Below, piece after piece: positions 1-7,622 of a stretch of 64,000 nucleotides of DNA. The stretch is from contig NZ_BROB01000012.1 of the NCBI RefSeq assembly GCF_024345185.1, positions 20,888-84,887 on the forward strand, given 5' to 3'. The translations under genes and the position numbers were made by a program. The notes beneath the pieces are model-generated. The model searched no databases. It had not been told where the DNA came from and saw nothing but the letters and a program-made list of their open reading frames with translations. Every line of letters starts with the position of its first letter. Position 1 is the first letter of the stretch. The stretch comes from Levilactobacillus humaensis (GTDB lineage Bacteria > Bacillota > Bacilli > Lactobacillales > Lactobacillaceae).

Positions 1-7
1 GGTTAGT

Positions 8-310
8 ATGGCTGAAATGGTAAAGTATTTTTGGACGAAAAAGGTGGCTGATGGCACGCGAATCGGTTTGACCAGTGAGGGCCAATCCGAATTAGGCACG
101 ATCAGTTTTGCTAAGTTACCCGCAGTTGGGGACCACGTTGCTGATGGCGAAAACCTATTGAGTGTTGAGGCGGATAAAGCCGTTTCCGACATTCCGAGTC
201 CTGTTACTGGTACCGTGACGGCGGTCAATCCGGCTTTGGAGGCGGACTTCGACGCTCTGAACGGCACCGATACGGCTGCAGCCTGGTTTGTCGATGTGCA
301 AGAAGCTTAA
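8..310 (+). CDS. gcvH: GcvH-like lipoyl-domain protein
   Basis: A 100-residue single biotinyl/lipoyl domain. The lipoylation hairpin reads VEADKAVSDIPSP, with K57 as the predicted lipoyl-lysine, which matches the GcvH motif VESxKAxSDxxSP. Full-length GcvH is about 125 residues, so this is a short form. Many lactobacilli lack a complete glycine cleavage system. There GcvH-type proteins serve as lipoyl carriers in lipoate relay to 2-oxoacid dehydrogenases, or sit with ADP-ribosylation (macrodomain/sirtuin) genes. The upstream neighbour is outside the window, so these cannot be told apart. The ATG at 8 has little visible upstream sequence. A terminator follows at 327-359. Confidence 0.8.
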   Translation: MAEMVKYFWTKKVADGTRIGLTSEGQSELGTISFAKLPAVGDHVADGENLLSVEADKAVSDIPSPVTGTVTAVNPALEADFDALNGTDTAAAWFVDVQEA

Positions 311-326
311 ACTAATTATTAAAGTG

Positions 327-359
327 ACCGACTCTTTGCTGGCAAAGGGCCGGTTTTTT
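327..359 (+). terminator. Rho-independent terminator after gcvH-like gene
   Basis: A 13-bp stem (ACCGACTCTTTGC with GCAAAGGGCCGGT, including G-U pairs) has a 2-nt loop and is followed by TTTTTT. Confidence 0.85.
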
Positions 360-463
360 AGTGGTTTCCCAGCCAGTCGGGTATAATAAGGATAGTTGAC
401 GTTTAGGGGGGCGGTGCGAGCCGTCACGCTAGACCGACCAAATGGGGAATGGAGTGAGTCCAA

Positions 464-1315
464 ATGAAAGAAAAGAATGTCGTTCACATGAACGGGTATC
501 TCGGACTACTATTAGTTTTGGCGTTGATTGTATTTGCTGGCTGGTTGATTGTGATGGCGGGGATGATTGTGACGGGGACGGTCCTCCTGATTGTGGCGAT
601 TCTAGCCGCTAGCAGCCTGACCATCATCAGTCCTAACCAATCCAAGGTGCTGACGTTTTTCGGACAGTACATCGGAACGATCCGCGAGTCGGGGTTGTTC
701 CTGACGATTCCGTTGACCAATAAGGCCACGGTATCCTTGCGAGTCCGTAACTTTAACAGTGCGATCCTCAAGGTCAATGACCTGCAAGGAAATCCCGTGG
801 AAATTGCCGCGGTTATTGTCTTCAAGGTTGTGGATACCAGTAAGGCCCTGTTCTCCGTCGAGGACTACGAACAATTCGTGGAAATTCAAACGGAGTCGGC
901 CGTCCGTCACGTGGCCTCAGAGTACGCTTACGATAATTTTGGTGACGGTGAGGCATTGACCTTGCGGAGCAATCCTACCGAGGTCTCGAATCGTTTGACA
1001 CAGGAACTCCAGGAGCGGCTCGACGTCGCCGGGGTCGAAATTATTGAAACGCGGTTGACGCACCTGGCCTACGCCACAGAAATTGCCTCGGCAATGTTAC
1101 AACGACAACAATCTCAGGCCATTCTATCGGCGCGGAAGATTATTGTTGAAGGGGCTGTGTCAATTACGGAAGGTGCGATTAGCAAGCTCGCCGATGAGAC
1201 GGATCTGAAACTAACAGACAATCAAAAGATTCAATTAATTAATAACATGATGGTTTCAATTATTAACGAACGGGGCTCACAACCGGTGCTCAATACCGGG
1301 AAGATTGAGTCTTAG
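464..1315 (+). CDS. SPFH/band-7 (stomatin-like) membrane protein
   Basis: 283 residues. Two hydrophobic segments lie near residues 11-34 and 36-54, and an SPFH domain follows from about residue 55 (SPNQSKVLTFFGQYIGTIRESG). An Ala/Gln-rich stretch after residue 200 (ASAMLQRQQSQAILSARK) is typical of the band-7 C-terminal helix. SPFH proteins oligomerise at the membrane and organise microdomains or protect partner proteases; no client is known here. The start at 464 has a GGAGTGAG ribosome site. A TATAAT box lies at 382-387. It is followed after 24 bases by the DUF2785 gene, probably in one transcript. Confidence 0.85.
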   Translation: MKEKNVVHMNGYLGLLLVLALIVFAGWLIVMAGMIVTGTVLLIVAILAASSLTIISPNQSKVLTFFGQYIGTIRESGLFLTIPLTNKATVSLRVRNFNSAILKVNDLQGNPVEIAAVIVFKVVDTSKALFSVEDYEQFVEIQTESAVRHVASEYAYDNFGDGEALTLRSNPTEVSNRLTQELQERLDVAGVEIIETRLTHLAYATEIASAMLQRQQSQAILSARKIIVEGAVSITEGAISKLADETDLKLTDNQKIQLINNMMVSIINERGSQPVLNTGKIES

Positions 1316-1339
1316 TCGGATGCTCAGGAGGCTTATTTG

Positions 1340-2311
1340 ATGGATGAACAGATTGGGACGCTTCAACAGCAGTTGGCGGACCTCAATGCGGAATTGAAGG
1401 CGGGACAGGTGTATCAGTCCCTGGGACATCGAATTGGGGAGGTTATGGACGGCATTCACCGGCGACGGCGGACGACTGTCGCGTTACCAGACGATTCGGA
1501 TGGCATTCAGGAACTTCTGGACCAACTCAATGAGCAACTTGCTCATCAGGAAAAATTAGCCCTGACGCCAGCCAACTTACAATTTCTCTTACGCCATTTG
1601 GCCTCACTCGATCCTAAGATTCGGTATAATGGCGTGAATTTCACCCTGTATGACGCCCTGCAACAGGATGCCATCGGCGAACAGGGGATGCGGCGGTTGA
1701 TCTCAACGCTCAGTAGCGACCAAGTTCTCTTTAATCACGTCCTGGAACCCGCGAATGTGGCCGTCTTTGGCCGGGCTAGTGCGGCCTCGCTACTAGCCGT
1801 TGTCCTGCACTTTGTGAACGAGCAGTCGACACCGCTAGACTTAGACTGGCATCGCCTGGTGATTCAGGTGGCAACCTATATTAGCGTCGAGACGGACACC
1901 CGTGGCGTTGTGAACCAACAGGGCTGGGCCCACGCCTATGCGGCCATGGTGGACCTGCTAGCCGTGTTAGCGGCCAGTGACCAGCTGACCCGTGCGGACA
2001 AGCTCTTTCTGTTGGTGACCTATATGGAGCGTCTCAAGCGCGTCACGACGCCGCTCATCTATGGGGAGAACGACCGGATGGCCGCGTACCTGGTGGAACT
2101 GACGAATCGCCACAGTCTGTACGAGACGGCCTTTCTGGACTCGCTGAAGCATTGGCGGCAGGAAGTGGCCAAGCGTCGGCGACCTGACAACCTGGCGGGG
2201 TGGAATCAATTCTTTAACCGCAAACGTCTGTTAGACGCCTTACGTTTGAAGGCGGGACTCTCGCCGGCCATTAAAAAATATTTAAATTCAACTATCGATT
2301 TTTTAGGCTAA
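1340..2311 (+). CDS. DUF2785 family protein
   Basis: 323 residues, soluble, helical. Residues about 90-265 match the DUF2785 pattern as I remember it: DPKIRYNG near the start, an SDQVLFNHV segment, then ETDTRGVVNQQGWAHAYA and a final ENDRMA. The N-terminus is a short coiled coil with an Arg-rich patch (HRRRRT). The molecular function of the family is unknown; its repeated helices suggest a HEAT-like scaffold. I chose the ATG at 1340 because AGGAGG (1326-1331) lies 8 bases upstream; an in-frame TTG at 1337 would be too close. Pairing with the SPFH gene suggests a shared membrane role, which is inference. Confidence 0.75.
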   Translation: MDEQIGTLQQQLADLNAELKAGQVYQSLGHRIGEVMDGIHRRRRTTVALPDDSDGIQELLDQLNEQLAHQEKLALTPANLQFLLRHLASLDPKIRYNGVNFTLYDALQQDAIGEQGMRRLISTLSSDQVLFNHVLEPANVAVFGRASAASLLAVVLHFVNEQSTPLDLDWHRLVIQVATYISVETDTRGVVNQQGWAHAYAAMVDLLAVLAASDQLTRADKLFLLVTYMERLKRVTTPLIYGENDRMAAYLVELTNRHSLYETAFLDSLKHWRQEVAKRRRPDNLAGWNQFFNRKRLLDALRLKAGLSPAIKKYLNSTIDFLG

Positions 2312-2340
2312 AAAATATACGCATTTTTTTTGAGAAATGG

Positions 2341-2346
2341 TATACT
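2341..2346 (+). promoter_or_regulatory. Extended -10 promoter of ddl
   Basis: TATACT preceded by TGG gives an extended -10 (TGGTATACT). No good -35 is visible. Confidence 0.5.
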
Positions 2347-2390
2347 GAAGGCTAACCGAAATCTATATGATAGGATGAGTGACAAACAAG

Positions 2391-3536
2391 ATGGAGAAGA
2401 AAACAAAGTTACATGTAGGTCTACTATTCGGTGGAAATTCTTCGGAGCATGACGTTTCCAAGCGTTCGGCCCACAACATTTACGATGCGATGGACAAATC
2501 TCATTACGACGTTAGCCTATTCCTGCTGACGCGTAGCGGTTTTGTTCTGAGCGACGCTGCTTCACGGCGCGTATTTGACGGCGAGGACGAGGCAACGGTC
2601 GCCGCAGAAGAACTCACCAAAGTAGATTCTTCCAACCCCTTGGCACCCATTTGGAATTTATCTCAGGCAAAGGACATTGATGTTTTCTTCCCAATTATTC
2701 ATGGTAATTTGGGTGAAGACGGTACGATCCAAGGGCTTTTCCGTCTCTTGAAAAAGCCTTTCGTGGGGAGTGGCGTCTTAGCATCAGCGACGTCCTTTGA
2801 TAAGGACTTAACGAAGCAAGTGTTGACCACACACGGTATCCGGAACACCAAGTACGTGGTGATTACACCGGAAAACCGTAACGAGAACGACTACGAAACG
2901 ATCAAGGCCAAATTGGGCGCCAATGTCTTCATCAAGCCCGCTAACCAAGGATCATCCGTGGGGATTCATAAGGCAACGAACGCAACGGAATATGACGAAG
3001 GCATTGCCGACGCTTTCCGTTACGACTTTAAGGTGTTGGTTGAAGAAACCATCGCCGGTCCAGAAGAAGTTGAGATTTCCATTTTGGGTAACGAGAAGCC
3101 ACAAGCTTCCCGTCTGGGTGCCATTCGGGTCCCAGAATCCGATGTCTTTTATGATTACAACAACAAGTTCGTGGATGCTAGTGGCGTGACCTTTGAAGTT
3201 CCAGTCGACTTGCCAGCCGACTTGACGACTGAAATCACGACGATGGGTCTGCGGACGTACGCGGCTCTTGGTTTAAAGGGTATGGCACGGATCGACTACC
3301 TGGTTTCTAAGGATGGCGTGCCCTACGTTGGTGAAGTCAATACCTTACCAGGATTTACCAATATCAGTCTTTATCCACAACTGTGGCAGGCTTCCGGGAT
3401 CAGCTATGCTGACCTGATCGACCGACTGATTCAGTTGGCGCTTGATGAATTCGATTATCAAGACGAATTGGCTTACGACTTTATTCCGTTGGACAACGCT
3501 TCAGCGGCATCGACCTACAAGCCTAAATCAAAGTAA
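2391..3536 (+). CDS. ddl: D-alanine--D-alanine (D-lactate) ligase
   Basis: 381 residues, ATP-grasp fold. It makes the terminal dipeptide or depsipeptide of the peptidoglycan precursor in the cytoplasm. Visible motifs are LLFGGNSSEHDVS (N-terminal substrate residue E), HGNLGEDG, the ATP-grasp loop KPANQGSSVG, and the C-terminal EVNTLPGFT. In the omega loop YDYNNKF the last residue (F260, codon 3168-3170) is Phe, where D-Ala-D-Ala ligases carry Tyr. In Leuconostoc and heterofermentative lactobacilli this Phe goes with D-Ala-D-Lac synthesis and intrinsic vancomycin resistance. The ATG at 2391 is 15 bases past AGGA; an in-frame GTG at 2379 is the alternative start. Confidence 0.95.
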   Translation: MEKKTKLHVGLLFGGNSSEHDVSKRSAHNIYDAMDKSHYDVSLFLLTRSGFVLSDAASRRVFDGEDEATVAAEELTKVDSSNPLAPIWNLSQAKDIDVFFPIIHGNLGEDGTIQGLFRLLKKPFVGSGVLASATSFDKDLTKQVLTTHGIRNTKYVVITPENRNENDYETIKAKLGANVFIKPANQGSSVGIHKATNATEYDEGIADAFRYDFKVLVEETIAGPEEVEISILGNEKPQASRLGAIRVPESDVFYDYNNKFVDASGVTFEVPVDLPADLTTEITTMGLRTYAALGLKGMARIDYLVSKDGVPYVGEVNTLPGFTNISLYPQLWQASGISYADLIDRLIQLALDEFDYQDELAYDFIPLDNASAASTYKPKSK

Positions 3537-3545
3537 GTTTAAACG

Positions 3546-3582
3546 TCGGTGGGCCACGGTAACGTGACTCACCGATTTTTTT
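3546..3582 (+). terminator. Terminator after ddl
   Basis: The stem TCGGTGGGCCAC with GTGACTCACCGA has a 6-nt loop and is followed by TTTTTTT. Confidence 0.85.
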
Positions 3583-3598
3583 ATAGGGAGGATTTTCT

Positions 3599-5185
3599 GT
3601 GCAACAGTATCGACACCAACTGAATCGTGTTTGGCGACTGAGTCTCACGCAACCCCGGCTTCTGACGGGGTGGGGCGGCTTAATTAGCCTGTTACTGGCC
3701 GTGCGCTGGTTGAGTCAGCGGCCTGGCTGGTCACTATCATTGGTCCTGAGTATCATGGGTCTCTGTGTGGTTACAGCGGGACAATTCACTCAGTTGGCGG
3801 CAGCGGTTTCTGGGAAAATGACGACTGGGTCAGAAACCTGGCACCGTGTCTGGCAGCGTAAATGGGCGTGGGGCCTGGTCCTTTTGGTATCGGTTGTCCT
3901 GGCCTTGCCATTTGGTCTGTGGGGTCTGGGAAGCCGTTTCTGGGCCCGTCTGGTGTTACCGGCGGCACTGATTAATTTTGTGACGCTGAATCGGCGGCCG
4001 GTACTGATGGTTGTAGGGGGACTCTATTTGCTCCTGGCTGGAATCTTCTGGTTATGGGGGCCACGTTGGTGGTTTCGCTGTGAACCCGCAACTGGTGGGG
4101 CAATACGACAAATTGGTGGTGCCCTAGTTATTTGGGCTGGTCTCGCCGTGGTGTGGCTTGCCGGCAGTGAGGGCTTAGTTGCGGGACTTCACGTGGTGAC
4201 TGACCGGTTGCTGTTGCTAGTTGCCGTATTCATCGTCTTGTTGGGATTCTGCTTGGTAACCATTCTAGGATTAACAACAGCTATTTGGGCCTGGTGTGGG
4301 CAGCCACAGCAAGTATTGGTCAGTCAGGAGACGCATGGTCTGCCTGAGGCATTGGTTTTATCACTAGTCAGCCTGGTGATGATGGGGATGGTGACGTCAC
4401 AAACGGTCTTCGCCCAACCGGCGTGGGGACCAACCACCCTGATCAGTCATCGTGGGGTTGACCACGGTCATGGCGTTCAGAACACGGTCGGGGCCTTGCG
4501 CCACGTGACGACTCACCATCCGGACTACGTGGAAATGGATTTGCACGAGACCCGCGATCATCAGTGGGTCGTGTTGCATGACGAGAACCTTAACGTGTTA
4601 GCTGGTCGTAATGTGACCCCTCACGACCTGACCCTCCGGCAGTTGCAACGCCTGACGCTCCATGAAAATGGGCAGCAGGCCCGACTCAGTAGTTGGCCAG
4701 CCTATCTGCGGATGGCTGAAGCCCAACATCAACGTCTGATGGTGGAGATCAAAACGACGTCACACGACTCACCGGATGCCATTCGGCGATTTGCCACGAC
4801 CTATGGTGACCGGTTACGGCGTGATGGGAGTGTGGTTCATTCGCTAGATTATCGGGTAGTCCGGCAGTTACGTCGGCTACAGCCACGTTTAAAGGTAGGG
4901 GCAATCCTTCCGTTCAATTGGGTTAATCCCCGATCACTTCCCGCGGACTTCTATTCCTTTCAACGGCTGTCCGCCAGTCAACAGTTCATCGCGGCGGCTC
5001 ATCAGCAGGGGGCACCGGCGTACCTATGGACACCCGATACATCGGCAACCATGACGCGAATGTGGGCGCTAGGTGCCGACGGTCAGATTACCAATGAGTT
5101 ATCACGATTACGTTGGGTGACTCGGCAATCGGCTTCAGCGACGCGGTGGGCAGTCTTGCAAAACTTTGTTTTAAGCTATGCATAG
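3599..5185 (+). CDS. Membrane-anchored glycerophosphodiester phosphodiesterase
   Basis: 528 residues. The first 260 or so hold about eight hydrophobic segments, the GPDPase membrane domain. A GDPD TIM barrel follows: ISHRG at residues 282-286 (H284, R285), E312, D314 and the LHDEN motif (H327). These are the catalytic His pair and metal-binding acidic residues of GlpQ-type enzymes. The family hydrolyses glycerophosphodiesters to glycerol-3-phosphate and an alcohol; membrane forms may act on lipid or lipoteichoic acid turnover products. The GTG start at 3599 has GGGAGGA 7 bases upstream. It stands alone between two terminators. Confidence 0.9.
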   Translation: MQQYRHQLNRVWRLSLTQPRLLTGWGGLISLLLAVRWLSQRPGWSLSLVLSIMGLCVVTAGQFTQLAAAVSGKMTTGSETWHRVWQRKWAWGLVLLVSVVLALPFGLWGLGSRFWARLVLPAALINFVTLNRRPVLMVVGGLYLLLAGIFWLWGPRWWFRCEPATGGAIRQIGGALVIWAGLAVVWLAGSEGLVAGLHVVTDRLLLLVAVFIVLLGFCLVTILGLTTAIWAWCGQPQQVLVSQETHGLPEALVLSLVSLVMMGMVTSQTVFAQPAWGPTTLISHRGVDHGHGVQNTVGALRHVTTHHPDYVEMDLHETRDHQWVVLHDENLNVLAGRNVTPHDLTLRQLQRLTLHENGQQARLSSWPAYLRMAEAQHQRLMVEIKTTSHDSPDAIRRFATTYGDRLRRDGSVVHSLDYRVVRQLRRLQPRLKVGAILPFNWVNPRSLPADFYSFQRLSASQQFIAAAHQQGAPAYLWTPDTSATMTRMWALGADGQITNELSRLRWVTRQSASATRWAVLQNFVLSYA

Positions 5186-5232
5186 GTTGCCGGATTAGCA
5201 GATTAATCGATTATTTACGTACGATAGAAACT

Positions 5233-5258
5233 AAGGCGGACAAGATGTCCGCCTTTTT
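5233..5258 (+). terminator. Terminator after glycerophosphodiesterase gene
   Basis: The perfect stem AAGGCGGACA/TGTCCGCCTT has a 3-nt loop and a T run. Confidence 0.9.
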
Positions 5259-5538
5259 AAAATCTTATTATTATAGTTTTTATATAAAAATGAGTGAATG
5301 GACTAGACAGATTAGATTTTCTTAATGATATCGCATATTGCTTGTAATTCTCTATAAATCGCCTATTATTGTAACTAACGATAAACAGGCTGAGTCTGGC
5401 CAGTCATTACCAGGGGCTGAATATTAACGGCTGCAATAACTTAAGTGTCGGGGAATGGTCGTTAATCACGTTTTGAGTAATGTTCGGTTTTATCATGTTG
5501 ACGGTACCTAACGTTACGACTCGTGAGGGAGAGATGAG
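5259..5538 (+). promoter_or_regulatory. AT-rich upstream region of Rgg-type regulator
   Basis: This is the rest of a 353-base gene-free stretch. A candidate promoter is TTGTAA (5342-5347), a 16-base spacer, then TATTAT (5364-5369). That leaves a 5' UTR of roughly 160 bases. I see no signal-peptide gene and no strong hairpin. Confidence 0.4.
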
Positions 5539-6399
5539 ATGCGTTTATTAGGGAGTAAAGTTAAACAATATCGGAAGCAGAAGAACTTGTCACAACAGGA
5601 ATTGGCCGAAGGAATCTGTACCCAAGCGACGGTCAGTTTGATGGAAAAAAAGAACAAAGTACCGAGCATCAAGATTATTTTACAGATTTGCCGGCGGCTC
5701 AATATTTCGTTAAATGATGTTTTATCCGGTCTCGGGAGTGGGATGGATGAACAATTCGACGATATTGCCGGGGCGATCCGTCGTGAAGACTATGCGCTCG
5801 CGGATGATCTGCTGGGTAAAGTTAATATGACGAATGTTCAGAATGCCTTTGACCGCGAACGTTACCATTACTACCGCGGTTTTGTGGAGCTTGGCGCTCG
5901 TAATCGTCCGGATGAAGCAATCTTTCACTTTAACTTGTTGCTTCACCGGGCCTACCGGATGCCGTGGGATTTGTATGCGATTGTCGGTAACGTCGGCATG
6001 GCCACAGCTTACCTCAATCGGCAGGAACTCGATAAGGCGCGTTTCTATTTGAATGCGGCGGTCGGGTACCTTGATGATTTCGAATGGCATGATGAGGATA
6101 ATTTCAAGCGACTCATCTGGGCCCGTTACCAGATTGCCCAGATGTACCTGAAGTTGGAACAGCCACAACTGGTGATTGATAACGTGGAAGCCGCTTTGCG
6201 GGCTGTTAAGCACCAGGGGTCACTGTACCTGATTGATGTCTTGTATGAGATGAAGGGGGAGGCTGAGAAGGCCTTACTGGCGACGACAGCTTCCAAACGA
6301 AGCCTGACGATTGCCCGGACGCTCGCCTTGGTAACCCACAACGTTGCCTTGCAGGAACGGCTGACACCTCAGGTTGGCAGCACAATTATTGCCGATTAA
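5539..6399 (+). CDS. Rgg/PlcR-type HTH regulator with TPR-like C-terminus
   Basis: 286 residues. The XRE-type helix-turn-helix spans about residues 5-60 (LSQQELAEGICTQATVSLMEKKNKVPS). The rest is a helical TPR-like region with tyrosine-rich repeats (YHYYRGFVELGARN, ARFYLNAAVGYL). This layout is that of RRNPP regulators, which bind a secreted peptide and then switch DNA binding. No cognate peptide gene is visible on either side, so it is either an orphan or controlled by another ligand. The ATG at 5539 has GAGGGAG at 5525-5531. It is monocistronic and ends at a bidirectional terminator shared with uspA. Confidence 0.75.
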   Translation: MRLLGSKVKQYRKQKNLSQQELAEGICTQATVSLMEKKNKVPSIKIILQICRRLNISLNDVLSGLGSGMDEQFDDIAGAIRREDYALADDLLGKVNMTNVQNAFDRERYHYYRGFVELGARNRPDEAIFHFNLLLHRAYRMPWDLYAIVGNVGMATAYLNRQELDKARFYLNAAVGYLDDFEWHDEDNFKRLIWARYQIAQMYLKLEQPQLVIDNVEAALRAVKHQGSLYLIDVLYEMKGEAEKALLATTASKRSLTIARTLALVTHNVALQERLTPQVGSTIIAD

Positions 6400-6410
6400 A
6401 TGACTGTATC

Positions 6411-6447
6411 AAAAAAAGTCGTTGTCCCATACGGGGCAACGACTTTT
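6411..6447. terminator. Bidirectional terminator between the HTH regulator and uspA
   Basis: A 15-bp stem (AAAAGTCGTTGTCCC with GGGGCAACGACTTTT) has A and T runs on both sides, so it can serve the converging genes. Confidence 0.9.
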
Positions 6448-6462
6448 ACTGATTAATGAGGC

Positions 6463-6942
6463 TTAGTTTTCTGGATGAGTCTTCTTGGCGGGCTGGTTGT
6501 CTAAATCAGTCCGGACAACGATAACGTCGCAGACGGCCGTCCGAGTAACATATTCGGTAACAGAACCAATCAAGAGACGTTCAACGGCATTTAACCCCGT
6601 TGCCCCAATCATGATTAAATCTGTATCGTTATCCCGGGGAACATCACGGGCAATGATCGTCTTCGGCGCACCATACTCAATCGCGTAATCGATGTTGTCT
6701 AGGCCAGCAGCCTTAGCATCGGCAACGTACTTATCAAGTGTCTTCTTCGCCGTTTCCGTGACTTGTTCAACCATGCTGGTATCGAAGCTGGAAATGTTTT
6801 GGAAAGCCCGCGTATCAACAACGTGAACGAGATGTAAATCAGCATCGTTACGCTTAGCCACAGCGACCGCTTTCTTGAAAGCTAATTCTGCTTCGTAGGA
6901 ACCGTCGACTGGTACTAAAATGTGCTTATATTGTTGTAACAT
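6463..6942 (-). CDS. Universal stress protein, UspA family
   Basis: 159 residues, one Usp domain. It opens with YKHILVPVDGS and carries the ATP-binding pattern GATGLNAVERLLIGS near the C-terminus followed by VIVVR, so an ATP-binding (UspFG/MJ0577-like) type is likely. These proteins protect cells under starvation or stress; a specific substrate cannot be read here. The ATG at 6942 has AGAGG 8 bases upstream and is preferred over a GTG nine bases earlier that overlaps this site. Confidence 0.9.
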   Translation of the reverse strand: MLQQYKHILVPVDGSYEAELAFKKAVAVAKRNDADLHLVHVVDTRAFQNISSFDTSMVEQVTETAKKTLDKYVADAKAAGLDNIDYAIEYGAPKTIIARDVPRDNDTDLIMIGATGLNAVERLLIGSVTEYVTRTAVCDVIVVRTDLDNQPAKKTHPEN

Positions 6943-7038
6943 ATTGTTCACCTCTCATTACTTTATACTCTTATCATACGTTATTTATGGGCAAATAAAA
7001 AGCAAAATGGCAGAAATTTTCAGAGAAAATGAAACCGG

Positions 7039-7326
7039 TTACGCCTTGGGCAACCACCGAACCATTAAAATTTGGAGAACCAAAATTAGGATAATGCCCG
7101 CTAAGAGGGCAATGAGGATGAGGACCGTGTTGTTCAGAGCGGTGGCAATTGCTGACAAAATACCGACGAGCAAAAGCAGAATCCCGCCGACCTTTAAAAT
7201 ATTACTGAGGGCCGCATTTTCTTCAGGATGAAAGACTAGAAATGGTCGGTTACGGTGGCTATAAGCCCCCCAACCGAGGCCGAGGGCCAGCACGGTGTAG
7301 CAGATCATTAGAATAGTTATGAGCAC
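7039..7326 (-). CDS. Small membrane protein of unknown function
   Basis: 95 residues with three predicted membrane segments: ITILMICYTVLALGLGWGAY, then ILLLLVGILSAIATAL, and ILIALLAGIILILVLQIL. A short polar loop (SHRNRPFLVFHPEEN) lies between the first two. I do not recognise the family. The GTG start at 7326 is fixed by AAAGGAGG 8 bases upstream; starting further upstream would run through the 6S RNA terminator. It lies just downstream of that terminator and 97 bases from uspA, both on the same strand. Confidence 0.6.
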   Translation of the reverse strand: MLITILMICYTVLALGLGWGAYSHRNRPFLVFHPEENAALSNILKVGGILLLLVGILSAIATALNNTVLILIALLAGIILILVLQILMVRWLPKA

Positions 7327-7345
7327 GAGGTGTTCCTCCTTTAAT

Positions 7346-7380
7346 TTGAAAAGAAAAGGACCATTCAATGGAATGGTCCT
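7346..7380 (-). terminator. Terminator of the 6S RNA transcript
   Basis: On the minus strand the perfect stem AGGACCATTC/GAATGGTCCT has a 4-nt loop and is followed by TTTTCTTTTC. Confidence 0.85.
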
Positions 7381-7584
7381 CAAAGCTGAGCTTTGGTTGA
7401 TCTAAGTGGTGCCGTTAATTGTCCAGTCATGTTGACCCGCGATGACAATGCAGGGGGGAATGTCTGTTGGAGTGTCTGACTTCCAAGTGAAAAGGCCTGC
7501 CATCTTCTCCACCATAGAACATTCCCATATATAAATTACTTGTTCGGCAACTTGTAGTGAGACAACGCGTACACCTTAGAACCA
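7381..7584 (-). ncRNA. ssrS: 6S RNA (SsrS)
   Basis: This gene-free stretch downstream of rarA encodes an RNA of about 200 nt with the 6S layout. The closing stem pairs the 5' GGTTCTAAG with the 3' CTTAGATCAACC, and GTTGTC pairs with GACAA. A large central bubble has a small hairpin on its 3' side (CCTGC/GCGGG). The apical arm pairs GGGAATGT with ACATTCCC and TGGAG with CTCCA. 6S RNA binds housekeeping RNA polymerase and mimics an open promoter, especially in stationary phase. Its own promoter and terminator frame it exactly. Location beside rarA agrees with other Lactobacillales as I recall. Assigned by eye, without a covariance search. Confidence 0.8.
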
Positions 7585-7589
7585 TCTTG

Positions 7590-7618
7590 ATATTAGCATA
7601 TTATAGGGTAAAGTTCAA
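7590..7618 (-). promoter_or_regulatory. Promoter of 6S RNA
   Basis: On the minus strand TTGAAC (7618-7613), a 17-base spacer and TAATAT (7595-7590) with an upstream TGC form a strong extended -10 promoter immediately after the rarA stop. Confidence 0.75.
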
Positions 7619-7622
7619 TTTA

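Noticed and set aside
2298..2316. AT-only hairpin ATTTTTTA/TAAAAAAT as a terminator after the DUF2785 gene
   Set aside because: It is short, has only A-T pairs, overlaps the stop codon and is too weak to call.
5113..5325. 70-codon open reading frame after the glycerophosphodiesterase
   Set aside because: It overlaps the end of that gene and spans its terminator; no ribosome site.
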